A program made the translations under genes and the position numbers. Below the pieces are notes generated by a model that did no database searches, had not been told where the DNA came from, and was given only the letters and a program-made list of their open reading frames with translations. Source: Dallia pectoralis (lineage: Eukaryota; Chordata; Actinopteri; Esociformes; Umbridae). From it: DNA of 64,000 nt. The stretch covers positions 7,243,758 to 7,307,757 of the forward strand of contig CM055730.1 in the NCBI GenBank assembly GCA_029465975.1, in the 5' to 3' direction. Below are positions 44,201 to 55,321 of the stretch, one piece after another; the first letter of the stretch is position 1; every line of letters begins with the position of its first letter.

Positions 44201-44937
44201 ATTAGGGATTTTTACAAATTAACTTCAAACAAGGCACACATGTAAATTGAAATGCATAACTACCTCATGAAGCTGGTTGAGGAAATGCCAAAAGTGTGCA
44301 AAGTTGCCATCAAAGCAAAGAGTAGCTACTTTGAAGAATCAATAATATGTAACGTATTATGATCACCTGGTACTTACATAATCATATACATATGTACAGT
44401 ATACATCCATGTGTTATTATAAAGTTTCCACATCCATAATGTGTCATTTTGTAGGCTTCACAAATAATTAACAATCTGGGTAATAGTACAAATAATGAAA
44501 TACTTATGAATTAGTAGGTGTGTCCAAACTTAAGTGTAAATTATGTTTGGAATTGCTGTATGTTTGTGTTTTTCTTTGCAAGCAGTTGTCTTTTGATTAA
44601 TGTATGGTTAATTGTGACATCATTCAGTTAAAAAGTGTTGCCATAACAGTATTCTTCTCTCTACATTTTGACATAGCGAATAAAGCGACGTTTAATTCTC
44701 TTACAAAATGACACAATTCTCAGTCAAAAAAAACAAAGTTTAAAATTGTTCCCAAATAAATTGTTGTAGTGTGCAGACTGCGACAACCAGCGCAAGTACC
44801 ATTGCCTTGAGTTGTGCATTGATAATAGTTCCACAGGTTGCCACCGGGGGACACCGTCCGCCCATCCTTTTTACCGGACCACCACACAAGTCAGAGCCAC
44901 TCCGCGCAGTCTGTTGACCGTGTGGGAAGTTGCGAAC
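41263..44937 (+). other. ank3 3' UTR and spacer to ccdc6
   Basis: No gene recognised. Possible polyadenylation signals are ATTAAA at 42102 and AATAAA at 42832; which is used cannot be told. The last few hundred bases before 44938 become GC-richer, as expected for the ccdc6 promoter and 5' UTR. Confidence 0.5.
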
Positions 44938-45186
44938 ATGGCGGACAGCGCTAGTGAGAGCGATACTGACGGCGCAGGTAGCAGCACAACTACCCCGCAA
45001 TGCTCATCTTCCACTACCAAACCAGGCGTAGTCATATCGCCATTCCGGCTTGAGGAGCTGAAGAACCGACTTGCCTCGCTGCAGCAGGAGAACAAAGTGC
45101 TGAAAATCGAGCTGGAAACGTTCAAACTGAAATGCAAAGCGTTGCAAGAGGAGAACAAGGAGCTACGTCAAGCTAGTGTCACTATC
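44938..45186 (+). CDS. ccdc6: ccdc6 exon 1
   Basis: Residues 1-83: MADSASESDTDGAG, a Ser/Thr linker shorter than the human Gly-rich one, then VISPFRLEELKNRLASLQQE, NKVLKIELETFKLKCKALQE. ATG context is gcgaacATGg. Donor gtgagt. Confidence 0.97.
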
Positions 45187-48100
45187 GTGAGTAGAGTACT
45201 GCTATGTATTAGCAAGCTACGTAGGTAGCTGGCCGTGTCCAAATAGTTTGACGACAAAAGGGGCAAATGTAACACCTGTCCAATGTTAAAGACCTCAATA
45301 ACTACTAACGAACACGGTTGTCATGAGAGCTGCTGTTAGCGTGTGTTTACATGTATCTTAGCCTAGCTTCATTAGCATCCCCAACTCACGTTAACTAGTT
45401 AGCGTAGCATCGTGCTAACATGCTGAGTGGGCTAATACTAGCCAGCTAATAGTCAGTTCAGTGAGATGTTGTTAGTTAGCTTCCCCGCAAGCCAAATCTG
45501 GGCACGACAATGTGCTATAGCCCTACACAGCTTGTTATGTAGCTAACGTTACAAACGTGACCTTGTCACGGTGTAGATCCTGTTGTTGTACATGTTGATA
45601 GCCGGCAGTATATAGCTTACTACCGCTAGTTCGGTTTTATGTTCTCAACCTAATGCTAGCTAGTTCTACTCTGAGTGATGCTAGCTAGTTTACGTTTTTA
45701 ATCTGTGATGATATGTTTGCATTTCCCAACCGATTGTAAGATATTCTGGTTGTCTGTAGGAATAACACATTATATATATTATACAGTGTACATCATAAGA
45801 AAGGCCTTAACTGTAGCTACTGATTCTGTCTATAGCCTATACTGCATGATGGCCTTTCCACCAAATATTATTTGCCTTTATGATCCCAAACCCTTGTTCC
45901 ACAGCAAGCCAGAGCAGAACAAGAAGAGGAGTTTATCAGTAACACTTTGTTCAAGAAGATCCAGACTTTGCAGAAGGAAAAGGAGACGCTTGCGGTCGAC
46001 TATGAGAATGAAGAAGAATTTCTCACAAATGAGCTGTCTAGGAAACTCATGCAAGTAAGATCATGTTTGTTTTCTGTGTGCTTTCTGTCATTTTCCTTAT
46101 GTTTACCAGGTTACAAGGGGTAAACATTGATCAAGTTAAATCTTGTGATATTGTCTTAATGATATTGTATCGTCTGGACACACTTGCTTGTGATTTCCAC
46201 TAGGGATGCATCGATTGTGAAATTCTATGTCGATGTTTAAAGAAACAATTTGGCCGATGCCAATATTTATGAAGATTATTTTTAGTTATTTAATCCTCTT
46301 TTTGTGTCAACAGAAAAAAATACATTTTTATAACCAAAAAATGTAACTTGTTTCATAGTTCCTTCATTACACCTTCATCACACATTAAATTCAATCTTCT
46401 TTTTAAGTGAGTCACATGATGATCACAGTACAGAATGGCACAATACGTCTGTTATTGGCACCTGGTTATCATATTTTTAGGTTCTGGGAATTTCCTACCA
46501 TATTAGATTAGATTTAACTTAATTGTCATTGGACAGTACAAGTACAGAAAAACGAAATGCAGTTCGCATCCAACCAGAAGTGCAAAAGAGCAGTGCAAAT
46601 AGATAAGGAGTACGCATGTGTGAGGATGTGCATTTTACATATCGAACATGAGATGATTTACCGGTCTTATTCTCTGTTCTCAGCTCCAACATGAGAAGGC
46701 TGATCTGGAGCAGCACTTGGAGCAGGAGCAGGAGTTCCAAGTCAACAAACTGATGAAAAAGATCAAGAAGATGGAGAACGACACCATCTCAAAGCAGCTT
46801 ACGCTGGAGCAGGTACGCTGGGGCATGCGTTATCATTAAGTGCAGGCTACTATTCATATGTATAGGAACGGATATCTTGCAAAACATTTGAGCTTATAAT
46901 CTGTGATAGCTATTGGACAGGTGAGATGAAGGTTGACGCTGCACTTCAACCCCATTTTTAAAAGTGAGCCATTTTCTCCTTTCAAATCCAAAGTGCCCGA
47001 ATGCAGAGCCAAATCGTTAAAAAGAATGGTTGCTGTCCAAATACTTAAGGCAATTTCAATGATGCGCTATAAGCTCTAGGAAGATGCATTCACTTTAACT
47101 TCACTTTAACTGCAATCTCCACCCATTCGCACAAGCTTAATCAAATCCCCTAATTGTAATCTTTCTGTAGCCCTAAGCTACAGGAGAGCAGGCATGTGCA
47201 GTGCCGTCAAAGTATTCAGACACTTTCACATTATCAACATTCTATTGTGTTATGGACAATGTTCATAAGAGGTACTTTAAATATGACTAAATTGGAGTTG
47301 TCATCATGCTTAAAAAGTGATTGCCACGTGAATGAACACTAGCTTACTCCGGTTTTAAGTGACTCTTATTAATGGTTATATTCTGTGTAATAGTTTTCAG
47401 TCTGTTCTCATGTCAAGTGAATATCACGATATAGGCTGTTAAGGAAATTGATTACATAACCAATGTATATGTAATGTCAGCCTCAACTGGGTCTTTTTGA
47501 GAAGGCATGAACAGATACGTGAACAGATTGCTTACAACAGACTGAAGAGAGACAGACATTACTTTGTGTGCCAGGTTGTGTTTTCATTTCACTTTGGACT
47601 TGAGTAACCAGTAGACAGCCAATGTTAGGCCTGGCCTCTGCATAGACATGAGCTAATGGGGATGCCTGTGTGAATACTTAACTGCAATATTTATCTCTTG
47701 CCAAACGGAAAAAAGTATTTGCCAGTGAACACAACAAACTGTCCTCATTTCATGCCAGAAATTATTTGCTTTTTGATAAACCCAATTAATATTTTTCACA
47801 TGTAACTGAGGCAACCTCAAAATGCAGTAATTCTAATCTTCTGTTTTTAACTGTCTGTCTGTATTTTGGTATGTCTTTAAATGCCTGTCTATGTGTTAAT
47901 AATCTCTTCTGCCTTTCTTAATGTTTCTGTAGCTAAGACGGGAAAAGATTGATCTGGAGAACACACTGGAACAAGAACAGGAATCTCTGGTGAACCGTCT
48001 ATGGAAGAGAATGGACAAACTGGAAGCTGAGAAACGGTCGGTTTAACTGTCTACCTTGATCAAAACAGACATATATTCAGCTAACTACACACTCACTGAC

Positions 48101-51100
48101 CCAACTGTGTATATTCAGATAACTATGTGTGCTGAATATACACAGTGTGCACTGACCCGGCAGCAGCAGGTATCAGTAGCGACTGAAGTTGTTTTCCCTC
48201 TGAAGTTTTAACAGTGTGCTGTATGATTGCAATATATTTACCTAGAATCCTTCAGGAGAAGCTGGACCAGCCTGTGTCAGCCCCTCCCTCTCCTTCCATC
48301 GCCATGGAGATTGACTCGCCTGAGAACATGATGAGACATATCCGCTTCTTGAAGAACGAGACTGAGAGGCTGAAGAAGAACCTTCAGACGGCACAGTTAC
48401 AACGTAAGTACAACCTTCAGAACATCCACACTGGATGTAGAAAACTCTACCCAAACCTTGAGGTTTTTCTGTGATTAAGGTTATTTAACTAATTTGATAA
48501 TTCAAATGACCAATGTTGATTGTAGTAGGTTGGTGCAGTAAAGAATTTTAAGCAGGCAGTCAGCACTTCTGTAGGGCAGTGGTTTTAAAAGTGGGGGCTG
48601 CGGCCAATTAGAAAGAATTTGAGAGAGATATTTTTTTAAGCATATGAAAACGATGCAAATATTACCATTATTATGAAATGTACGTTGTTCCTCATTCAAA
48701 AACGGTCAGTGTTGACTTGGTAACAATATACGCCTGCCAGACTGCTCTGCTCTTTTTATTTAGCTAGCTAGCTGATGGACATGTTTTAAAAGGGATGAGA
48801 CCTGATGAACAGACCAGCTGACAACAACTCCGTTGACAAAAATCCTTACACAAAAAGGCTTGGTTGTGGTTTACCTCAATGCTTTTATCAAACCTTTTTA
48901 TCAAAAGGTCAACGGGATCACTTATTGTTTACACATTTCTTTTTCTCTTTTGTTTAGGTTCTAACTTTAGATCAGGGCAGGGCCAGATCAGGACTTTGAA
49001 ATTAAATGGAGAGAGACATTTATTAATTATAAATTATTTGTGGGCCAGAAAGGGACAATAATTGATATGTAATACATTTTTTTCTTTAGATTTAGATGGA
49101 TAACAATTGGATTGGCATGTTATTTTGTGCTTTCCCTGAAAATGGATGTAATACCTACCGTGCGTGCGGATGTACCAATCCAGATTAATCAGTCTAAATT
49201 AAAAAAAAAACTCACTCCCACTAGAATGACCAGCAAAACCTCTTGCATTTTGGCCTTCTGGTGCCTCTCTGGGGAGGTTTTGGTGTTGGATGTATTGGTT
49301 GACAGTTTCCTTTTGTATTCTATGGAGGTAGTCCTTTTGTTTGTATTCAGTGTACCGATGATATTGTGTGTCTGTCTCTGTGGCTTTGCCCGGGTTGATT
49401 AAGTAAAATGCTTTTGTAGTTGTGTGTGTTAATGTGCGTTTGTGTGTCCGTCTCCAGACACAGAGAAGCGAGCCCAGTACCTAGAGGAGGAGAGGCTGAT
49501 GAGAGAGGAGAACATCAGACTGCAGAGGAAGCTCCAGAGAGAGATGGAGAGGAGGGAGGCTCTCTGTCGCCAGCTGTCTGAGAGCGAGTCCAGCCTGGAG
49601 ATGGATGACGAGAGGTAGAGTCCTGAATGGAGCTGTTCTCCCTAAAGGGCCCTAGGGTTCCGTTTGGAACGGAGGTCGTCATGAAATCGTCAGGTTCAAT
49701 AACAGTCCACCTCGTTGCTAACCCTGTTCTGTGTGTCGGGATCCTGCAGGTATTTCAATGAGATGTCCGCCCAGGGCCTCCGACCACGGACTGTTTCCAG
49801 TCCCATACCTTACACCCCTTCTCCCTGCTCTAGCAGGCCTATATCACCTGGTAGGGTCACATTCAATATCACCCTGTTTCACCTGGTTAGAGACTTCCTG
49901 TTCTGTATCACCAATTCAATATCTGTTGATTTGAGGATATTTTGGGGAGGATTGGAAAGCTGATTGGTTATTATCGTAGATATGTTACTGGGTATTGTGA
50001 TGCTGATTGGCTGTGTTTTCCAGGGCTGTCCTATGGGAGTCACTCTGTTGGCTTAACTCCTCCCTCCACCCTGACCAGGGCAGGTATGTCCTACTACAAC
50101 ACTCCTGGCCTCCATGGTAACATAGGCCCCCCCTCTTCTCATGCAGGCCCCTCCTCCCACAGTGGCACGGTAAGTCCATCCTTCCCAGAGTGCTTGTCAC
50201 TAATCCCTCCTCTTTTATTAATCTTTTTTACTAGTCCTGTTTGGCTCACCTCGTAATAGGATGGCACCTGCAAGTGTAGGACGCATGTGGTACGCAGTAT
50301 GTAACTAGATGCACTTTCTACGGCAAGTTGATCTGGATATGAGCACCTGCTAAATGACTCTGATGTGAATGTAGTGAGGTTGCCGCAAGAAAGATATGCG
50401 GGTGGCCCGGCGCTGATATGCGGGTGGCCCGGCGCTGATATGCGGGTGGCCCGGCGCTGATATGCGGGTGGCCCGGCGCTGATATGCGGGTGGCCCGGCG
50501 CTGATATGCAGGTGGCTCGGCGCTGATATGCGGTGGCCCGGCGCTGATATGCGGTGGCCCAAACCTGGCCTCCCAAGGTCGTGTTTATTAAAAGCCAGAT
50601 GAAACCTTCTGCCATGACGGAATCGTCTGCAAGGCTGTTTCATAACATGCTGTCCTGTTTTCTATCCGTTGTACACGAGTCAGCATGTCCTACCGCTGTA
50701 TTGGCTAACATGGCTGGGAGCCAAGGACAGAAACGGAGAAACATGACCTACACCAGATACCGTTTGTGGCCTTCAGCCCAGCTCCTCAATGGGAGAATGC
50801 GATTTGATGGCAGATCTCACTGTCGTGACCCACTACGCCTCCTGGAAGAGATGACCAGGCAGAAGTCTCACCCTAGAGCCACTTCTCCGCTCCCTATGAG
50901 GAAAAAACACATTTCTGTGGAAAGGGAAGTGAAAGGGTGGTGGCTTTGCTGCTATGCTTTGTCAGGCCCTCGTATCCCTTACCTACTTTAATTTACCATG
51001 AAGACACTTTTCTGTGTATGTAGTTATGTGTCGCCTCGTATTGTGGCTGTGTGTTTTGTGTTGCCTTACACACGGCCCCTAGACATTATTGCATTTGTTC

Positions 51101-51426
51101 GCGACAGTTGTTTGGTATTGGTAACTTTGTTGCGTTTCATTTGGTCATTTGAGTTTTATACTGATGAAATTCACTTTTTGCTAAATTTGGTTTAAACAGT
51201 GTAAATATCTTTTTTTTTATTTTACCTTTTATATATTTTTATATCTTGATGTTGTTTTCTATGTTTTCTGCAGAGACCCGCACCCAGGAGGAGCAACAGC
51301 CCTGACAGATTCAAACGTCCAACCCCACCTCCATCTCCTAACACCCAGCCCCCGCCCCCACCTCCGGCTCAGCCAATGGCTGTCCAGTCCCCATCCACCT
51401 CCCAGCATTCTTTTCAGCAGCCTTAA
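44938..51426 (+). CDS. ccdc6: coiled-coil domain-containing protein 6 (ccdc6), nine coding exons (overview)
   Basis: Exons 44938-45186, 45905-46054, 46684-46812, 47933-48036, 48246-48403, 49458-49614, 49750-49850, 50024-50169 and 51274-51426 join with matching phases into 448 codons plus stop (human about 474). The protein begins MADSASESDTDGAGSS and has a long coiled coil (about residues 45-320) and a Ser/Pro-rich tail ending in a polyproline region. CCDC6 is a cytosolic and nuclear phosphoprotein linked to the DNA-damage response, and its gene is a fusion partner of RET in thyroid tumours. All introns have GT/AG ends. The fish gene is compact at 6.5 kb. Confidence 0.97.
45187..45904 (+). 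other. ccdc6 intron 1
   Basis: Only 718 bp. It has many tagctagc and gttagc words but no gene. Confidence 0.8.
45905..46054 (+). CDS. ccdc6: ccdc6 exon 2
   Basis: Residues 84-133, QARAEQEEEFISNTLFKKIQ, TLQKEKETLAVDYENEEEFL, TNELSRKLMQ; coiled coil. Acceptor ttccacag, donor gtaaga. Confidence 0.97.
46199..46300. mobile_element. degenerate hAT-like dispersed repeat
   Basis: ctagggatgcatcgattgtg and ggccgatgccaatatttatg resemble the tagggatgcaccgat...gccgatgccgat family common in fish. This is recollection; ends and target duplication were not found. Confidence 0.45.
46500..46605. mobile_element. degenerate teleost dispersed repeat
   Basis: attagatttaacttaattgt, cattggacagtacaagtaca and gcatccaaccagaagtgc match a widespread teleost repeat (LINE or SINE tail type) by recollection. 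It ends about 80 bp before exon 3. Confidence 0.5.
46684..46812 (+). CDS. ccdc6: ccdc6 exon 3
   Basis: Residues 134-176, LQHEKADLEQHLEQEQEFQV, NKLMKKIKKMENDTISKQLT, LEQ; coiled coil. Donor gtacgc. Confidence 0.97.
46813..47932 (+). other. ccdc6 intron 3 with a Tc1-like end fragment
   Basis: At about 47190-47265 gcagtgccgtcaaagtattcag and ttctattgtgttatgg resemble the end of a salmonid-type Tc1 element (cagtgccttcagaaagtatt). Only one end is seen. No gene. Confidence 0.5.
47933..48036 (+). CDS. ccdc6: ccdc6 exon 4
   Basis: Residues 177-211, LRREKIDLENTLEQEQESLV, NRLWKRMDKLEAEK(R). The donor is gtcggt, unusual for C at +3, but the phase (2) and the homologous AEKR/ILQEK junction require it. 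Confidence 0.94.
48246..48403 (+). CDS. ccdc6: ccdc6 exon 5
   Basis: Residues 211-263, (R)ILQEKLDQPVSAPPSPSIAM, EIDSPENMMRHIRFLKNETE, RLKKNLQTAQLQ. Donor gtaagt. Confidence 0.97.
48577..48640. mobile_element. possible hAT terminal fragment
   Basis: cagtggttttaaaagtgggg resembles the cagtggttctcaaagtgggg end of many hAT elements. The opposite end was not seen, so the identity is tentative. Confidence 0.3.
48641..49457 (+). other. ccdc6 intron 5, unique part
   Basis: No gene or tandem array seen. Ends in a gtgtgt tract and the acceptor gtctccag. Confidence 0.65.
49458..49614 (+). CDS. ccdc6: ccdc6 exon 6
   Basis: Residues 264-316, (H)TEKRAQYLEEERLMREENIR, LQRKLQREMERREALCRQLS, ESESSLEMDDE(R); end of the coiled coil. 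Confidence 0.97.
49750..49850 (+). CDS. ccdc6: ccdc6 exon 7
   Basis: Residues 316-349, YFNEMSAQGLRPRTVSSPIP, YTPSPCSSRPISP. Acceptor atcctgcag, donor gtaggg. Confidence 0.97.
50024..50169 (+). CDS. ccdc6: ccdc6 exon 8
   Basis: Residues 350-398, (G)LSYGSHSVGLTPPSTLTRAG, MSYYNTPGLHGNIGPPSSHA, GPSSHSGT. Donor gtaagt. Confidence 0.95.
50170..51273 (+). other. ccdc6 intron 8
   Basis: Contains the 22-bp GC-rich array at 50394-50566. A 145-codon ORF at 50554-50991 has no recognised similarity and no splice support. Confidence 0.65.
50394..50566. repeat. 22-bp GC-rich minisatellite, about eight copies
   Basis: Unit tatgcgggtggcccggcgct; the last copies are 1 bp shorter. CpG-rich in an otherwise AT-rich intron. 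Confidence 0.93.
51274..51426 (+). CDS. ccdc6: ccdc6 exon 9 (terminal)
   Basis: Residues 399-448, RPAPRRSNSPDRFKRPTPPP, SPNTQPPPPPPAQPM ... SQHSFQQP and TAA. The RRSNSPDxFKRPTPPPSPNTQ motif is diagnostic for CCDC6. Confidence 0.97.
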   Translation, partial: RPAPRRSNSPDRFKRPTPPPSPNTQPPPPPPAQPMAVQSPSTSQHSFQQP

Positions 51427-53735
51427 AGCGAGAGTTGCTATTGGAGCGGAGTGTATGAATGGTGTTTTAGGTCCTCTAACTCCACATACCAGAGTGACCG
51501 GTCACAGAGAGTCATCAGATGTGAGATGAGAGCTGCTAGAATGAGGCGTGATTGGCATGTGTAGTTTACGGCTGGGGCGACATAAATGGGGTTCAATTAT
51601 GCTATAAGAAAGAACATGCCCAATATGCGTTATAATTTAGGACTATAAGCGCTTGGTGTGCAGTGTTTTGGTAGTCATTTCGGGTTGAGTTTTTGTAGAA
51701 ATGTTCAGGTGGAGATTTGGTAATAACTTTGGGTTATGGTTTATAGGTGTAGGGTTGGTTTTATCTTGGTGTTAATATCGTGTGAGGTGTGGTATGTGTT
51801 GGGTTGCAGGTGGGTAAGTAATATTGAAGTGCAGTTTGAGTAGCGGGTGGAGGTCACGGGTGGTTATAAAGGTGGAGGTGCCTGTGGGTATGTAGGTGGA
51901 GGTCAGGGGTTCGTATAGGGGTGGAGGTGCCGCCGGGTGGGTATAGGGGTGGAGGTGCCTGCCGGGTGGGTATGGGGGTGGAGGTGCCTGCCGGGTGGGT
52001 ATGGGGGTGGAGGTGCCTGCCGGGTGGGTATGGGGGTGGAGGTGCCTGCCGGGAGGGTATGGGGGTGGAGGTGCCCGCCTGGGGGGTATGGGGGGGGTGG
52101 TGCCTGCCGGGTGGGTATGGGGGTGGTGGTGCCTGCCGGGTGGGTATGGGGGTGGAGGTGCCTGCCGGGTGGGTATGGGGGTGGATGTGCCGCCGGGTGG
52201 GTATGGGGGTGGATGTGCCTGCCGGGTGGGTATAGGGGTGGAGGTGACTGCCGGGTGGGTATAGGGGTGGAGGTGACTGCCGGGTGGGTATAGGGGTGGA
52301 GGTGACTGGTGGAGGTGACAGCTGTGGTCACCTCTCAGCTGCATAGTTTGATGTTAACATTGTCCTAGTCTTTTGGAAATGCACTGCTACATTTTAATTT
52401 GACATGCACTGCCCAATGGGGGATATTTGGGGGGGCTGGCTTTTTTTTTCTTAACACTATGCTCCTTTAGAACTGCACGTCAGATGTTCCACAGACCAGA
52501 TTGACTTTGAGACAACGTTACGACACCTGCCTTGATAACATATGGTGAATACTGCTGCAACAGGCAAAGAAAAACTTGATTCAACACACTAGTGTGTACA
52601 TGCATGTCTTTTGTGAGCTTGGCCAAAATGTGCCAAGTCTTTCTAAAGTGGCTGAGCTGCCTGCAGTGGAATCTGTTGTTGTTGAAGTTAATTAAGCCAA
52701 TATAAAGTCCTATATTATTAAATGCATAACATTTCAGCCCTTAAACATTACAGAACAAAACAACAATATTGTTGACAACATCACCACCATATAGCACTTA
52801 AAGATTTCAAATGCGATATATCCATGAAGTGTTGACATGTTGAAAGACGGATGGGTTGGGGTGTAGTTCTGCTTTCACTTAAGATGATTGGGAATCGTTG
52901 TGGATGTTTTTTTTACGTCTTTTCTCATCATTTTATTGTTTTACATTGTAAATAATAGACCTATTTTCATTGGGAACAGTGTTCAGTAATTGATGAGTTT
53001 TGTGTTTTTGTTTTATCTCAGTCCATTTTCCAATGTTTGCTGGATGGTTTTGTTTTTGCTTTTTGATGGTGGTTGACAGATGAATGTAATGTGATCAAAT
53101 TGTAGTATTTAATGGAGGGAACCCCTGGGCTTTAAAGGTGATATTTACCCAGAATACAATGCTGCATATTGATGTTCTGACCTAGTAATGAGTCTGTGGA
53201 CAATTAATGACAGCCATTTATTGTTGGGTTCAGTTTCTTAGCACAAATCACTGCCAGGAGAACTAAATCAAAATGTGTAATGGCTGTATCCTGTACAAAA
53301 AACGATCGTAGAGTAGGCGAACTGATGTACATTTGTAATTTGGGTGACCTATTGCTTTAACTCACAGTATTCGCTACATGTCACCATTTGTATCTAGCTT
53401 CTTGCCACATCTAAATAATTATAAAGCCTTGACATGTGAAATCCCAAATCGGTCTTCTGCTTTTGTTTTCTCACTGTTCTTATGTCTGTGCAGTCAGTTT
53501 CATATAAAATGTGTTAACACTTTATTCAAATGCATTTCAGCATAGATGTACTCTAATAACGGGTAATAAAGACTACTAAGTCTGTATACCAATAATCAGA
53601 TTAAACGTGTAATGCAATCTTAATCCCTTATAATGTACGACAGCTTAGTGCTTCATAATTGCGAGTATTTTTTTCCTCAAGAATCATAAAGCATTAAAAT
53701 GTATTGAAAATAAAAAGCAAATTAAATATCTCATG
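51427..53735 (+). other. ccdc6: ccdc6 3' UTR
   Basis: Untranslated sequence following the stop. AATAAA at 53709-53714 is the best polyadenylation signal seen. It includes the G-rich array at 51855-52320 and a long AT-rich stretch without ORFs. Confidence 0.6.
51855..52320. repeat. 28-30-bp G-rich minisatellite in the ccdc6 3' UTR
   Basis: About 15 copies of gggtatgggggtggaggtgc followed by ctgccggt. On the sense strand it has dense G runs. Three overlapping Gly/Val-rich ORFs and Pro-rich minus ORFs are artefacts of the repeat. Confidence 0.95.
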
Positions 53736-54760
53736 TACATATATCTTAAGTCCCTTTATTAGTTCTTTGTAGAGGCTCATTAATCACATGTTGGTTATCC
53801 CTGATTTGCACTCCTTAGTTCTGGATTGTTTTTCCGCCAATTCGTGCCTGCTTTATCAAGTGAACTGTGACCTCCAGGGTTCCCCAAAAAATACTCATTT
53901 GGATTCACGTCCAGGTTTTATAATTATATATAATGTTTTTGCTCTGTTTGTCATTCCCTCAAAGTCCCCGAGAACATCCTTCTATAGAATGGCACATGCC
54001 TTTTACCTGTGGAGGGCTGCCAATGTGCTTGTCTTTCTGGCAGCTTTTCTGATATATGCTGGGAAATGGTGATGCCCCCTTAATGGCCTTTTCGTTTGGA
54101 TCACTGATCTTACTTCACATTTCTGTCCTGTTAAGTTCGGCTACATGGCTGTTATAGGAAGGCCCTCTGGTTTCATGTGGGGGGAATAATTTAATCAATA
54201 ATAAATTAAATCAATGACAGAGTCTCTCCTGGCCAAGGCCACCATGTTTTTGCTAAAATGTCCGGACACTGTAGTGATCTTGGTCCATTTGGCATTATGT
54301 AAGGCCCCAGAGCTAGCTGAAGCTCTACGGCTGTCCATAACAGATATGACACTTTATATACCATGTTATATGCTTTTGCACACATCATATTGTCATTGCG
54401 CTTCCTGGCGACCGGTAACAACAACAACTGCTGCTGCGCGTGGCAGGATGGCCGGCAGATCCGGTTCAGACTGGAGTTGGGGTCCCTGCTCTCATGTACC
54501 GCTTAATTGGTTAGACCGATTAAGACATGATCTTATTGTGGTTGGAAGTATGAAGATGAATGTAACAGATGGCGAGGCACCAACAAATACACACTTGCCA
54601 TATCCAATACATTAATTTCCCGTTCGTATGCGTATTCTTTGTTTTTCCCAAATGTATCATGTTCACCGAACTCCGTAGAAGTCAATCCATTTTTGACGTG
54701 AGTGTTTCCATTTGGACATGAGTAATAATAAGCCTTCGTCTAGTCACCGTTTCCTTATAG
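53736..54760 (+). other. ccdc6-slc16a9 spacer
   Basis: Two short + ORFs (53788-54072 and 54214-54615) show no recognised family and no splice or conservation evidence. Nothing else seen. Confidence 0.5.
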
Positions 54761-54762
54761 GA

Positions 54763-54936
54763 TGGGGACGTTCCTTATCGGATGGGGACGTTCCTTATAG
54801 GATGGATGCGTTCCTTATAGGATGGGGACGTTCCTTATAGGATGGGTGCGTTCCTTATAGGTTGGGAGCGTTCCTTATAGGATGGGTGCGTTCCTTATAG
54901 GTTGGAAGCGTTCCTTATAGGATGGGGGCGTTCGCC
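54763..54936. repeat. 20-bp minisatellite ttccttataggatgggnacg
   Basis: About nine copies of gttccttataggatggggac with single-base variants. Confidence 0.93.
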
Positions 54937-55321
54937 TGATGTTATAAACAGATGTAACCAGCGCAGCACCACGACTCAGATAGAGATGAGGAAGTTGATG
55001 CAGCAACTCATCTAGACCAGAGAGAACAGCTTTAAACCGGTTTCTGTCCATGACAACAAAAGCTCTACCTTTCCCCGGCTGAGTTACAGTTCGTGCCGGC
55101 AAGGATGCCACATGAGCAGGCAGTATTTTAGACTCAACAGGGGTGGTGTTGTTTCCTTTATTATGGATGTCCCCTATGATAACTAGGAGCTGGTATTTGG
55201 AACTTATAAGGGCCAGTTGTCCGACACCGGTGCGCTCATCCGAGAAGGTGAGATTTCGTCTCCCAGGTGCCAGCAAATATTCAGGTGAGTTTTGTATTGC
55301 TTGTTTGTGGAAATATAACAC
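54875..55321 (-). other. unidentified minus-strand open frame
   Basis: A 148-codon open frame with protein-like, non-repetitive composition over most of its length (e.g. APGRRNLTFSDERTGVGQLA, GKGRAFVVMDRNRFKAVLSG, LDELLHQLPHLYLSRGA). The first codon is GTG and no ATG lies near the start, so it would need an upstream exon or be a relic. I do not recognise the family. Its last ~20 codons run into the 20-bp array. The same interval on the + strand holds the candidate slc16a9 first exon. Confidence 0.3.
55200..55284 (+). promoter_or_regulatory. slc16a9: candidate slc16a9 non-coding first exon (3' end)
   Basis: Two good donors lie close together, CGAGAAG/gtgaga after 55245 and ATTCAG/gtgagt after 55284. 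They could splice to the acceptor ctttgtttcag at 56101, which starts the exon carrying the ATG. The exon's 5' end cannot be placed. Confidence 0.35.

Noticed and set aside
50554..50991. 145-codon + frame in ccdc6 intron 8
   Set aside because: No family resemblance, no splice continuity with exon 8 or 9, and it begins inside a GC-rich repeat.
51921..52344. Gly/Val-rich + and Pro/His-rich - frames
   Set aside because: Low-complexity translation of the G-rich 3' UTR minisatellite.
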